Origin: DASCNA01 sp036011305
GTDB taxonomy: Bacteria; Verrucomicrobiota; Lentisphaeria; Victivallales; GWF2-38-69
NCBI GenBank assembly: GCA_036011305.1
Contig: DASCNA010000098.1
Span: forward strand, 1-56,874
Direction: 5' to 3'
Length of the DNA stretch: 56,874 nt
Shown here: positions 31,306 through 39,684 of the stretch, in pieces
How positions within the stretch are numbered: position 1 is the first letter of the stretch
Layout of the letters: each line of letters starts with the position of its first letter
Notes under the pieces: model-generated
What the model was told of the DNA's origin: nothing
The model's input: the letters and a program-made list of their open reading frames with translations, nothing else
The model's database searches: none
Program-made: the position numbers and the translations under genes

Positions 31306-33453
31306 ATGTCTACAACTCTTAGAAAAAAAGCAATAGCAAATATTGTTGCAAGAAAATTTAGTAAAATTGAGAACTTATCAAGAAATGTTTCTGATATTTA
31401 TGGAGAAGATGTATTTAATATAAAAACAATGAAAGATTTCCTTTCTAAGGAAGCGTATAAAAGTCTTTTAGCAACAATTAGAGAAGGTGAATCTTTAAAA
31501 GCTGATATTGCAGATGAAGTAGCCAACGCAATGAAAAGCTGGGCGACCATAAAAGGTGCCACACATTATACTCATTGGTTTCAGCCTTTAACTGGTTCCA
31601 CTGCTGAAAAACATGATTCTTTTATTGAACCTGATATTGAAGGAGGAGTTGTTCTTGATTTTTCAGGTAAGACTCTCATAAAAGGTGAACCTGATGCATC
31701 AAGTTTTCCTTCTGGCGGAATAAGAGCTACTTTTGAAGCTAGAGGATATACTGTTTGGGATCCCACTAGTCCGGCATTCATAAAAAGAGGGCAAAATGGT
31801 GCTACGTTGTGTATACCAACTGCATTTAATTCTTATACTGGGGACTCGCTTGACAAAAAAACTCCACTTTTAAAATCAATGCAGGCAATTTCAATAGAAG
31901 CAGAACGTTTGCTACAATGTTTCAATGTAAATGTAAAAGATAGAGTTAATATTACTTTAGGAGCTGAACAGGAATATTTTCTAATTGATAAAGAATTTTA
32001 TTATACACGTAAAGATTTGTATCAATGCGGGCGTACACTGTTTGGACGTATACCTCCAAAGCATCAGCAGTTAGATGATCATTATTTTGGTGCAATAAAA
32101 CCAAGGGTTTTAGCATTTATGTCAGAAGTTGACAATAGATTATGGAGGTTGGGAGTACCTGCCAAAACCAGACATAATGAGGTTGCTCCTTCTCAGTTTG
32201 AGTTGGCAGCTCAGTTTGAAGAACTCAACTTAGCTGTTGATCATAATATGATAATAATGGAAACTCTTAATGAAGTAGCAGAAAAACATGGATTTGTTTG
32301 CCTAATGCATGAAAAACCTTTTGCAGGAATTAATGGATCCGGTAAACATAATAACTGGTCTTTCAGTGCAAATGGTATTAATTTATTGAATCCAGGGCAC
32401 AATCCGCATGAAAATGCTATATTCTTAACTGTTCTTTGCGCTATCATTAAAGCAGTTGACAAGCACGCTGATTTAATGCTGGCGTCAATATCATGTGCAG
32501 GTAATTCACATCGGCTTGGTGCAAATGAAGCTCCTCCGGCTATAATTTCAATATTCCTGGGAGAGCAATTGACAGATATTATCAAACAGATAGAATTAGG
32601 AGGGGCTACATCCGCGAAACAAGGCGGAAGCATGCTAATAGGAGTTGATACTCTTCCCGATCTGCCTAAGGATGTTACAGATAGAAACAGAACTAGTCCA
32701 TTTGCTTTTACAGGTAATAAATTTGAATTCAGAGCAGTAGGATCTAGTCAGAACTGTGCAGACCCTAATATTGTATTGAACGCTATTGTCGCTGATGCAT
32801 TTAACGAAATATCTTCAGAGCTTGAAGAAGTTGAAGATGGTGATCACTTTAACAGCAAACTGCAGGATATTCTTCAAAACATAATAAAAGAGCATAAAAA
32901 AATTATTTTTAATGGTGATAATTACTCTGAAGAATGGCTTGAGGAAGCTACTCAGCGAGGACTGCCGAATATAAGTGATGTACCTGAAGCTTTGAATGCC
33001 TTCATTTCAGATAAAAGTGTTAAGCTTTTTTCATCATTAAATATATTATCTGAAAAAGAACTTCATGCTAGATTCGATGTTTATATGGAAAATTATGAAA
33101 AAATAATTGCGATTGAATCTCACGTTGGTTTGTCACTCGCGAAAAGAATAATTTTACCTGCCTGTATGAATTATCAGTCAAAACTTTTGGATAATTTAGT
33201 GAGATTAAGAAGTTCTCAAATAAATGCAGGAGAAAAAACACTTGTAAAGCAAATTGAAAAAATAGGACTTCTTATTGATAAGGCGGCTGATCAGATCGAT
33301 GTTTTGATTAGTAGAATTGATGATGAAGAGATAGAGGCTGAGAAAATAGCAGCTTTGGATAATTTGAGGCTGAGTATTGACGAATTGGAGAGAGAAGTTG
33401 ATGATGCGATATGGCCTTTGCCAAAATATTCAGAAATGTTATTTATTTCGTAA
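31306..33453 (+). CDS. glnN: Glutamine synthetase type III
   Basis: A 715-aa GSIII, which makes glutamine from glutamate, ammonia and ATP. The length of just over 700 residues and the signatures WFQPLTGSTAEKHDSF, PSGGIRATFEARGYT, LGAEQEYFLID, KPFAGINGSGKHNNWS and KFEFRAVGSSQNCADPN are diagnostic; GSI is about 470 residues and lacks the N-terminal extension. GSIII forms double hexamers and is common in Bacteroidota and cyanobacteria. It is preceded by a sigma-54 promoter with two upstream sites and by the activator gene, so it is probably switched on by nitrogen limitation. GAGG lies about 12 bases before the ATG. Confidence 0.96.
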   Translation: MSTTLRKKAIANIVARKFSKIENLSRNVSDIYGEDVFNIKTMKDFLSKEAYKSLLATIREGESLKADIADEVANAMKSWATIKGATHYTHWFQPLTGSTAEKHDSFIEPDIEGGVVLDFSGKTLIKGEPDASSFPSGGIRATFEARGYTVWDPTSPAFIKRGQNGATLCIPTAFNSYTGDSLDKKTPLLKSMQAISIEAERLLQCFNVNVKDRVNITLGAEQEYFLIDKEFYYTRKDLYQCGRTLFGRIPPKHQQLDDHYFGAIKPRVLAFMSEVDNRLWRLGVPAKTRHNEVAPSQFELAAQFEELNLAVDHNMIIMETLNEVAEKHGFVCLMHEKPFAGINGSGKHNNWSFSANGINLLNPGHNPHENAIFLTVLCAIIKAVDKHADLMLASISCAGNSHRLGANEAPPAIISIFLGEQLTDIIKQIELGGATSAKQGGSMLIGVDTLPDLPKDVTDRNRTSPFAFTGNKFEFRAVGSSQNCADPNIVLNAIVADAFNEISSELEEVEDGDHFNSKLQDILQNIIKEHKKIIFNGDNYSEEWLEEATQRGLPNISDVPEALNAFISDKSVKLFSSLNILSEKELHARFDVYMENYEKIIAIESHVGLSLAKRIILPACMNYQSKLLDNLVRLRSSQINAGEKTLVKQIEKIGLLIDKAADQIDVLISRIDDEEIEAEKIAALDNLRLSIDELEREVDDAIWPLPKYSEMLFIS

Positions 33454-33482
33454 TTAAATTAGGATATAAATAAGTAAAATAT

Positions 33483-33509
33483 TTACGGTCACACTTAGTG
33501 TGGCCGTAA
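33483..33509. terminator. Strong hairpin between glnN and gltB
   Basis: TTACGGTCACAC pairs with GTGTGGCCGTAA: a 12-bp stem with one G-T pair and a 3-base loop. No run of T follows on the plus strand, so it may stabilise the mRNA end or act as a weak terminator rather than a classical intrinsic one. Confidence 0.55.
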
Positions 33510-33591
33510 TCTATATAAAAATCATATGATTTTTTCAGGTTTTTATGAGAAATGAAATTAGTTGGAAGTAAATTTTATTTAGTATGCTGAC

Positions 33592-33613
33592 AGTTTATAG
33601 ATCATTATAAACT
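33592..33613. promoter_or_regulatory. Perfect inverted repeat upstream of gltB
   Basis: AGTTTATA-GATCAT-TATAAACT has 8-bp arms and a 6-base spacer, about 40 bases before the gltB ATG. It could be an operator for the large gltB-aroA unit. No -24/-12 pair is seen here, so gltB does not share the glnN promoter type. Confidence 0.45.
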
Positions 33614-33652
33614 AAAGGAAATATATTAACGAAAGGTGATAAAAAAATAATT

Positions 33653-36600
33653 ATGAGAGAACACCAGAACAGTAGCAATATAATAAAACGAAAAGGTTTA
33701 TATGATTTTTCGTATGAGCATGATGCGTGTGGTGTTGGTCTTGTTGCTAATATTGATGGACAACGCACATATAAAATAATTCAACAAGGTATTGAAGTTT
33801 TGATAAAGCTCCTTCACAGAGGGGCTGTCGGTGGAGACGCAAATACGGGTGACGGTGCTGGAATACTATTTGAAATGCCTTTTGAATTTTTTGATAATAT
33901 TCTTAAAGAAAAAAATATTGAAATTCCAGAGAATAATTCCTATGGAGTTGGCATGACTTTTTTTCCCAGAAATACTAAAAATACAATTAAATGCATGAAA
34001 GTCATAGAAAATTTAGTGCATGAAAGTTCATTTTTATTTTTAGGCTGGAGAGATGTTCCAACTGATAATTCATCTTTAGGTGAATCGGCGAAGGCTTCTC
34101 AGCCTGTCATAAAACAGTTTTATGTTTCTTCATCATATGTGAAAAAATCTGATGATTTTGAAAGAGCATTATATATTTTAAGAAGGAAAATAGAGAATTC
34201 AATTTATGGTTCAGGTATTAGCGAAGATGATTTTTATATCTGTAGCCTTTCATGTAGAAGTATCGTGTATAAAGGTCTTTTGATGGCTCCTCAATTAGCC
34301 AGTTTTTACATAGATCTCAATAATGAATCTATAATTAGTTCTTATGCAATTGTTCACCAACGATATAGTACAAACACTTTTCCAACCTGGGCCTTGGCGC
34401 AGCCTTTTCGCTATCTAGGGCATAATGGTGAGATAAATACATTAAAAGGCAATATTAACAGAATGAAAGCTAGAGAGCAGGAGTTTACTTCCGAGCTGCT
34501 CGGCAAAGATATAAAAGAAATACTACCGATAATAAATGAAAATCAAAGTGATTCGGCATGTATTGATAATGCATTAGAATTACTAGTTTCTGCCGGAAGA
34601 AGTCTCCCTCATTCAATGATGATGCTGGTTCCCCAGGCCTGGGGAGATGAATTTATCTTAGGGCACGATTTAAAGGGATTTTATGATTATCACGCTGGTT
34701 TGATGGAACCGTGGGATGGCCCTGCGGCTTTAGCATTTACAGACGGTAAGGGGATAGGAGCTTTACTTGATAGAAACGGTTTAAGGCCAGCAAGATACAC
34801 AATTACAAAAGATAATTTTATTGTTCTGGCTTCCGAGACAGGTGTGCTTGACATAGAGCCTGATAATATAAAAACTAAAGGTCACCTAAGACCGGGGCAT
34901 ATGATATATGTTGACCTTGAAAAGAAAAGAATTCAGTTTAATTCAGAAATTAAAAACAGAGTAGCAAGAAATCAACCTTATAGAAGATGGGTTCAGGAGA
35001 ATAGAATACTGCTTCACGGTTTTTTTGATTCAGTTGAGCCGCCTATCTTTGATGAAAGAGAGCTTATAAAAAAATTAAAACTGTTTGGTTATACAAGAGA
35101 AGAAATAAATAAAGTTATTCAGCCTATGGCTGTGGCTGGGCATGAAGCAACAGGATCTATGGGAAATGATGCAGCATTGGCTGTTTTGTCTGAAAAACCT
35201 CAATTGCTTTACAGTTATTTTAAACAGCTTTTTGCTCAGGTTACAAATCCTGCGATTGACCCCATCAGGGAAGAATCGGTAATGAGTTTAATGACTTTTA
35301 TAGGCAATAGAAGTAATATTTTAGAAGAAACACCCGGGCATGCTCATTTATTGAAGCTCCATCATCCTATTTTAACCAATGAAGATATAGAAAGAATAAA
35401 GAAATCTCCAGTTAAGTCATTTAAAGCAACAACTATACCTATGTATTTTGATGCTTCAGGTGATGAAAGTGATAAACTGGGAAAAGCATTGGATAGATTA
35501 GTTGAAATAGCAGAAATAGCAGAAATAGCAGTAAGAAGCGGTTTTAGTGTAATTATACTGAGCGATAAAGATTTACCTGAAAATCATATACCTATCCCAT
35601 CGCTGCTTGCTGTATCGGCAGTTAATAAGCATTTAATAAATAAAGGATTGAGAACAAGTGCCGGACTCGTAGTTGAAACAGGTGAAGCAAGAGAGATTAT
35701 GCATTTTGTTTTATTGCTTGGCTATGGTGCCACAACAATTAATCCATATCTTGCTCTGTCAACAGTTGTCTTTCTGGTAAATCAGGAGTATCTGGATATT
35801 TCACCTACTGAAGCAATGGAAAACTATATAAAAGCGGTTTGTAAAGGTCTGTTGAAAGTTATGTCAAAAATGGGTATTTCAACTCTTAGAAGCTACCGTG
35901 GGGCACAGGTTTTTGAGGCAATAGGTTTGGATGAATCATTTGTTAATAAATTTTTCTCCGGCACTGCTTCCAGAATTGGTGGAATCGGACTAAAGGAGAT
36001 TCAACAGGAAGCTCACCAAAGATATCTTCAATCTGAAAACCAATATCCAGGAATGTCGCTTCTTTTGGAAACTGGCGGTAATTATCATTACCGAATAAAC
36101 GGTGAAAAACATTTATGGACACCTGAATCAATAACTAACTTTCAATATGCAGTGAGAAACAACAGTCTAAAACATTATAATGTTTATGCTGATTTTATAA
36201 ATAATCAGGAAAAACATTTATGCACTTTAAGAGGATTATTTAAATTCAAAATTCAAAATGAGATATCGATTGAAGAGGTCGAACCTGCATCAGAAATTGT
36301 AAAAAGATTTGTTACAGGCGCTATGTCCTTTGGTTCAATAAGCAAAGAAGCGCACGAGTCACTCGCAATTGCTATGAATAGACTTGGAGGAATGAGCAAT
36401 AGCGGAGAAGGAGGGGAAGATCCGGAAAGATTTAAGCCTCTATCCAATAATGACAGTTTATGTAGCGCAATTAAACAGGTGGCCAGTGGACGCTTTGGAG
36501 TGACTGCCGAATATCTGGCAAATGCGAAAGAGATACAGATAAAAGTTGCTCAGGGAGCAAAACCAGGAGAAGGGGGACAGCTTCCTGGACATAAAGTTAA

Positions 36601-38206
36601 TGATGTAATTGCAAAAGTAAGGCACTCCACACCTGGCGTTACACTTATTTCGCCTCCTCCACATCATGATATATATTCTATTGAAGATTTAGCACAGCTT
36701 ATTTATGATTTAAAAAATTCTAACCCTGAAGCAAGAATTTCAGTGAAATTAGTATCTGAAGTAGGTGTTGGTACTGTTGCTGCCGGTGTAGCTAAAGGTC
36801 ATGCTGATATGGTACTCATTAGCGGGCATGACGGAGGTACGGGCGCTTCTCCTTTAACATCAATAAAACATGCAGGAATACCATGGGAACTAGGGTTGGC
36901 TGAAACCCAGCAGACTTTAGTATTGAATAACTTAAGAAGCAGAATAAGAGTTCAGTGTGATGGACAGCTTAAAACTGGTCGTGATGTAATTATTGCCGCA
37001 TTGCTTGGAGCTGAAGAATACGGTTTTGCAACTACAGCTCTTGTTGCTTTAGGATGTGTTATGATGAGAAAATGCCATTCAAATACATGTCCGGTCGGAG
37101 TTGCTACACAGGATCCTGAACTGAGAAAATTTTTTACAGGTAAACCTGAACATGTTGAAAATTTCATGTTTTTTATTGCTGAAGAAGTGAGAGAATATCT
37201 TGCTAAATTAGGTTTTAAAAGGCTTGATGATATTATCGGAAGATCTGATTTGCTGGAAATGAATGATGCAATAAATTTCTGGAAAAGCAAAAATTTAGAT
37301 TTTTCCAGCATTCTGCAAAATGTAAATGATGGCAATTTACCAGTAAGATGCATTGAAAAACAGGATCATGGAATTGATAAAAGCTATGATAATGTAATTT
37401 TAAAAGCTATAGGGGGAAATATACGTACGGGAGAAAAAGTATCGTATGAATATTCTATCGCAAATACAGACAGAACAGTTGGGACTATGATTTCTTATCA
37501 TGTAGCAAAAAAATACGGAAATAAAGGACTTCCAAATGATACAATAAATTTGACGTTCAAAGGATGCGCAGGGCAAAGCTTTGGTGCATTTTTAGCTCGT
37601 GGGATAACATTTAACCTTATAGGGGAAGCGAATGATTACGTCGGGAAAGGTTTGTCCGGAGGTAAAATTATAATAAGACCTTATGAAAATATAACATTTA
37701 ATCCATCTCAGCATACAATAGCCGGCAATGTTATGTTATATGGAGCTACTGACGGAGAAATGTATATTCACGGAATGGTTGGGGAAAGATTTGCAATTAG
37801 AAATAGCGGAGCGAAGGCTGTTGTAGAATCTGTTGGAGATCATTGCTGTGAATATATGACTGGAGGCAGAGTCGTAGTATTAGGTAGCACAGGTGGTAAT
37901 TTTGGTGCTGGAATGAGTGGTGGATTAGCTTATGTTTATGATGAACTGAATTTATTTGATCAGATGTGCAATCTCAGCATGGTTGACCTTGAGACAGTCA
38001 CATTAGAGGAAAATATTAATGAACTTAAGAAGATGATAAATAATCATTATATTTATACCGGAAGTCAGAAAGCCAAAGATATTTTGGAAGACTGGGATAA
38101 CGCCCTTCCAAAATTTATAAAAGTATTTCCTATGGAATATAGAAAAGTACTTGGACAGATGATGAAGGAAGATGAGAAAATTGAAAGAATGGTAATAAAT
38201 AATTAA
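33653..38206 (+). CDS. gltB: Glutamate synthase, large subunit
   Basis: A 1517-aa GltB. The class II glutaminase begins at Cys26 after a 25-residue propeptide (YEHDACGVGLVA). The glutaminase loop shows HQRYSTNTFPTWALAQPFRY. The central and FMN domains include RFVTGAMSFGSISKEAHESL, GGMSNSGEGGEDP and GQLPGHKVN, and the 3Fe-4S ligands are in MMRKCHSNTCPVGVATQDP. The C-terminal beta-helix has repeats such as GGKIIIRPYEN and GGRVVVLGSTGGNFGAGMSG. It converts glutamine and 2-oxoglutarate to two glutamates, with gltD (28-base gap) supplying electrons. A 9-base unit is repeated three times at about 35503-35529 (EIAEIAEIA). Confidence 0.97.
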   Translation: MREHQNSSNIIKRKGLYDFSYEHDACGVGLVANIDGQRTYKIIQQGIEVLIKLLHRGAVGGDANTGDGAGILFEMPFEFFDNILKEKNIEIPENNSYGVGMTFFPRNTKNTIKCMKVIENLVHESSFLFLGWRDVPTDNSSLGESAKASQPVIKQFYVSSSYVKKSDDFERALYILRRKIENSIYGSGISEDDFYICSLSCRSIVYKGLLMAPQLASFYIDLNNESIISSYAIVHQRYSTNTFPTWALAQPFRYLGHNGEINTLKGNINRMKAREQEFTSELLGKDIKEILPIINENQSDSACIDNALELLVSAGRSLPHSMMMLVPQAWGDEFILGHDLKGFYDYHAGLMEPWDGPAALAFTDGKGIGALLDRNGLRPARYTITKDNFIVLASETGVLDIEPDNIKTKGHLRPGHMIYVDLEKKRIQFNSEIKNRVARNQPYRRWVQENRILLHGFFDSVEPPIFDERELIKKLKLFGYTREEINKVIQPMAVAGHEATGSMGNDAALAVLSEKPQLLYSYFKQLFAQVTNPAIDPIREESVMSLMTFIGNRSNILEETPGHAHLLKLHHPILTNEDIERIKKSPVKSFKATTIPMYFDASGDESDKLGKALDRLVEIAEIAEIAVRSGFSVIILSDKDLPENHIPIPSLLAVSAVNKHLINKGLRTSAGLVVETGEAREIMHFVLLLGYGATTINPYLALSTVVFLVNQEYLDISPTEAMENYIKAVCKGLLKVMSKMGISTLRSYRGAQVFEAIGLDESFVNKFFSGTASRIGGIGLKEIQQEAHQRYLQSENQYPGMSLLLETGGNYHYRINGEKHLWTPESITNFQYAVRNNSLKHYNVYADFINNQEKHLCTLRGLFKFKIQNEISIEEVEPASEIVKRFVTGAMSFGSISKEAHESLAIAMNRLGGMSNSGEGGEDPERFKPLSNNDSLCSAIKQVASGRFGVTAEYLANAKEIQIKVAQGAKPGEGGQLPGHKVNDVIAKVRHSTPGVTLISPPPHHDIYSIEDLAQLIYDLKNSNPEARISVKLVSEVGVGTVAAGVAKGHADMVLISGHDGGTGASPLTSIKHAGIPWELGLAETQQTLVLNNLRSRIRVQCDGQLKTGRDVIIAALLGAEEYGFATTALVALGCVMMRKCHSNTCPVGVATQDPELRKFFTGKPEHVENFMFFIAEEVREYLAKLGFKRLDDIIGRSDLLEMNDAINFWKSKNLDFSSILQNVNDGNLPVRCIEKQDHGIDKSYDNVILKAIGGNIRTGEKVSYEYSIANTDRTVGTMISYHVAKKYGNKGLPNDTINLTFKGCAGQSFGAFLARGITFNLIGEANDYVGKGLSGGKIIIRPYENITFNPSQHTIAGNVMLYGATDGEMYIHGMVGERFAIRNSGAKAVVESVGDHCCEYMTGGRVVVLGSTGGNFGAGMSGGLAYVYDELNLFDQMCNLSMVDLETVTLEENINELKKMINNHYIYTGSQKAKDILEDWDNALPKFIKVFPMEYRKVLGQMMKEDEKIERMVINN

Positions 38207-38234
38207 TGATTAAATAATTTTTGTAGGTGAAATA

Positions 38235-39662
38235 ATGGGAAAAGCAAAGGGTTTTATTGAAATTGATGTAAAAGAACCGGATTATCGAGATGTAAAACAA
38301 AGGCTCAAGGATTTTAAGGAAGTAGAAAGAGTTTTAAATGATGAAGAGATACAGGAACAGGCTGCCAGATGTATGGATTGCGGTATCCCTTTCTGTCATG
38401 GCTGCGGTTGTCCTTTGGGGAATTTAATTCCAGAATGGAATGAATATGTGTATAGGGGCTTTTGGAAACTGGCATTAAATATATTATTATCAACAAATGA
38501 TTTTCCTGAATTTACAGGAAGAATTTGCCCTGCCCCCTGTGAAACAGCTTGTACTGCAGGAATTTCTTCCTCGCCAGTTTCAATTAGACAAATTGAAGTT
38601 GCTTTAGTTGAGAAAGGTTTTGCAAGCGATTACATTAGTTCATATATCCCAAAGAAAAGAACTGATAAAAAGGTAGCCGTAATTGGTTCGGGGCCTTCGG
38701 GACTTTCTGCTGCAAACCAGTTAAATAAACTTGGGCATAATGTTACAATTTATGAAAGAGATAAGTTCCCCGGCGGTTTGCTAAGGTATGGTATTCCTGA
38801 CTTTAAGCTTGATAAAAGAATAATAGAAAGAAGAATAAAGCTTATGGGTGAGCAGGGAATCAAATTTGAAACAGGAATTGACGTAGGTTCTGATATTACA
38901 GCTAAATACCTGTTAAAAAAATTTGATGCAATATGTTTGGCTTCAGGAGCAAGGAAGCCGCGTGATTTAAATATACCCGGTAAAATGTATGATAATATAT
39001 ATTTTGCACTGGACTTTTTAACTATGCAGAACAAAGAAGTAAGTAATGAAGAATTTTCATCAAATAAAATATCTGTTAGAAATAAAAAAGTAGTTGTAAT
39101 TGGCGGAGGGGATACCGGTTCAGACTGTGTTGGAACTTCAAATAGGCAGAGCGCATCATCAGTGACTCAAATAGAAATTATGCCTAAACCACCTGAAATT
39201 AGGAGTGAAGGAACACCGTGGCCTGAGTGGTCATATAAACTTAGAACTTCGTCAAGCCATAAGGAAGGATGCGAGAGATTATGGAGTGTAATGTCTAAAA
39301 GTTTTGAAGGAGTTGATGGAAAAGTCTCTAAAATCAATGCTGTAAAAGTTGAGTGGGAGTTCTCAGAGAGAGGGTTGCCGGTTGCTATGAAAGAGATTCC
39401 AGGGACTGAATTTTCAATTGAAGCTGATGTTGTTTTTTTATCTATGGGATTTATAGGACCGGAAAAAATGAAGATATTAAAACAGTTGGAAGTAGAACAG
39501 GATAAAAGAACTAATGTAATTGTAAATGAATTAGGAAATACAGGGCTTGAAAATGTATTTGCAACGGGGGATATTGTATCAGGTGCTTCGTTAGTCGTTC
39601 GAGCACTTGAAGCCGGTAAGATTACAGCAAGACATATAGATAATTATTTATTAGAAAAATGA
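38235..39662 (+). CDS. gltD: Glutamate synthase, small subunit
   Basis: A 475-aa NAD(P)H-dependent flavoprotein. The N-terminal iron-sulfur part has CMDCGIPFCHGCGCPLGNLI and GRICPAPCETACTAGI. The FAD fold is VAVIGSGPSGLSAANQL and the NAD(P) fold is VVVIGGGDTGSDCVGTS. The C-terminus shows GLENVFATGDIVSGASLVV. It passes electrons to GltB. AGGTGA gives a good ribosome binding site. It sits 28 bases after gltB and 22 before the PurF-like gene, so the order is operonic. Confidence 0.96.
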   Translation: MGKAKGFIEIDVKEPDYRDVKQRLKDFKEVERVLNDEEIQEQAARCMDCGIPFCHGCGCPLGNLIPEWNEYVYRGFWKLALNILLSTNDFPEFTGRICPAPCETACTAGISSSPVSIRQIEVALVEKGFASDYISSYIPKKRTDKKVAVIGSGPSGLSAANQLNKLGHNVTIYERDKFPGGLLRYGIPDFKLDKRIIERRIKLMGEQGIKFETGIDVGSDITAKYLLKKFDAICLASGARKPRDLNIPGKMYDNIYFALDFLTMQNKEVSNEEFSSNKISVRNKKVVVIGGGDTGSDCVGTSNRQSASSVTQIEIMPKPPEIRSEGTPWPEWSYKLRTSSSHKEGCERLWSVMSKSFEGVDGKVSKINAVKVEWEFSERGLPVAMKEIPGTEFSIEADVVFLSMGFIGPEKMKILKQLEVEQDKRTNVIVNELGNTGLENVFATGDIVSGASLVVRALEAGKITARHIDNYLLEK

Positions 39663-39684
39663 ATACAGTATTGGCAATGTTTTT

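Noticed and set aside
33454..33652. A second sigma-54 promoter in front of gltB (GTTGGAAGTAAATTTTATTT)
   Set aside because: The GG is not followed by GC at 10 bases; only glnN shows a valid -24/-12 pair.
36253..37353. Antisense frames inside gltB, the longest 133 codons
   Set aside because: They are shadows of the conserved gltB frame with no independent support.
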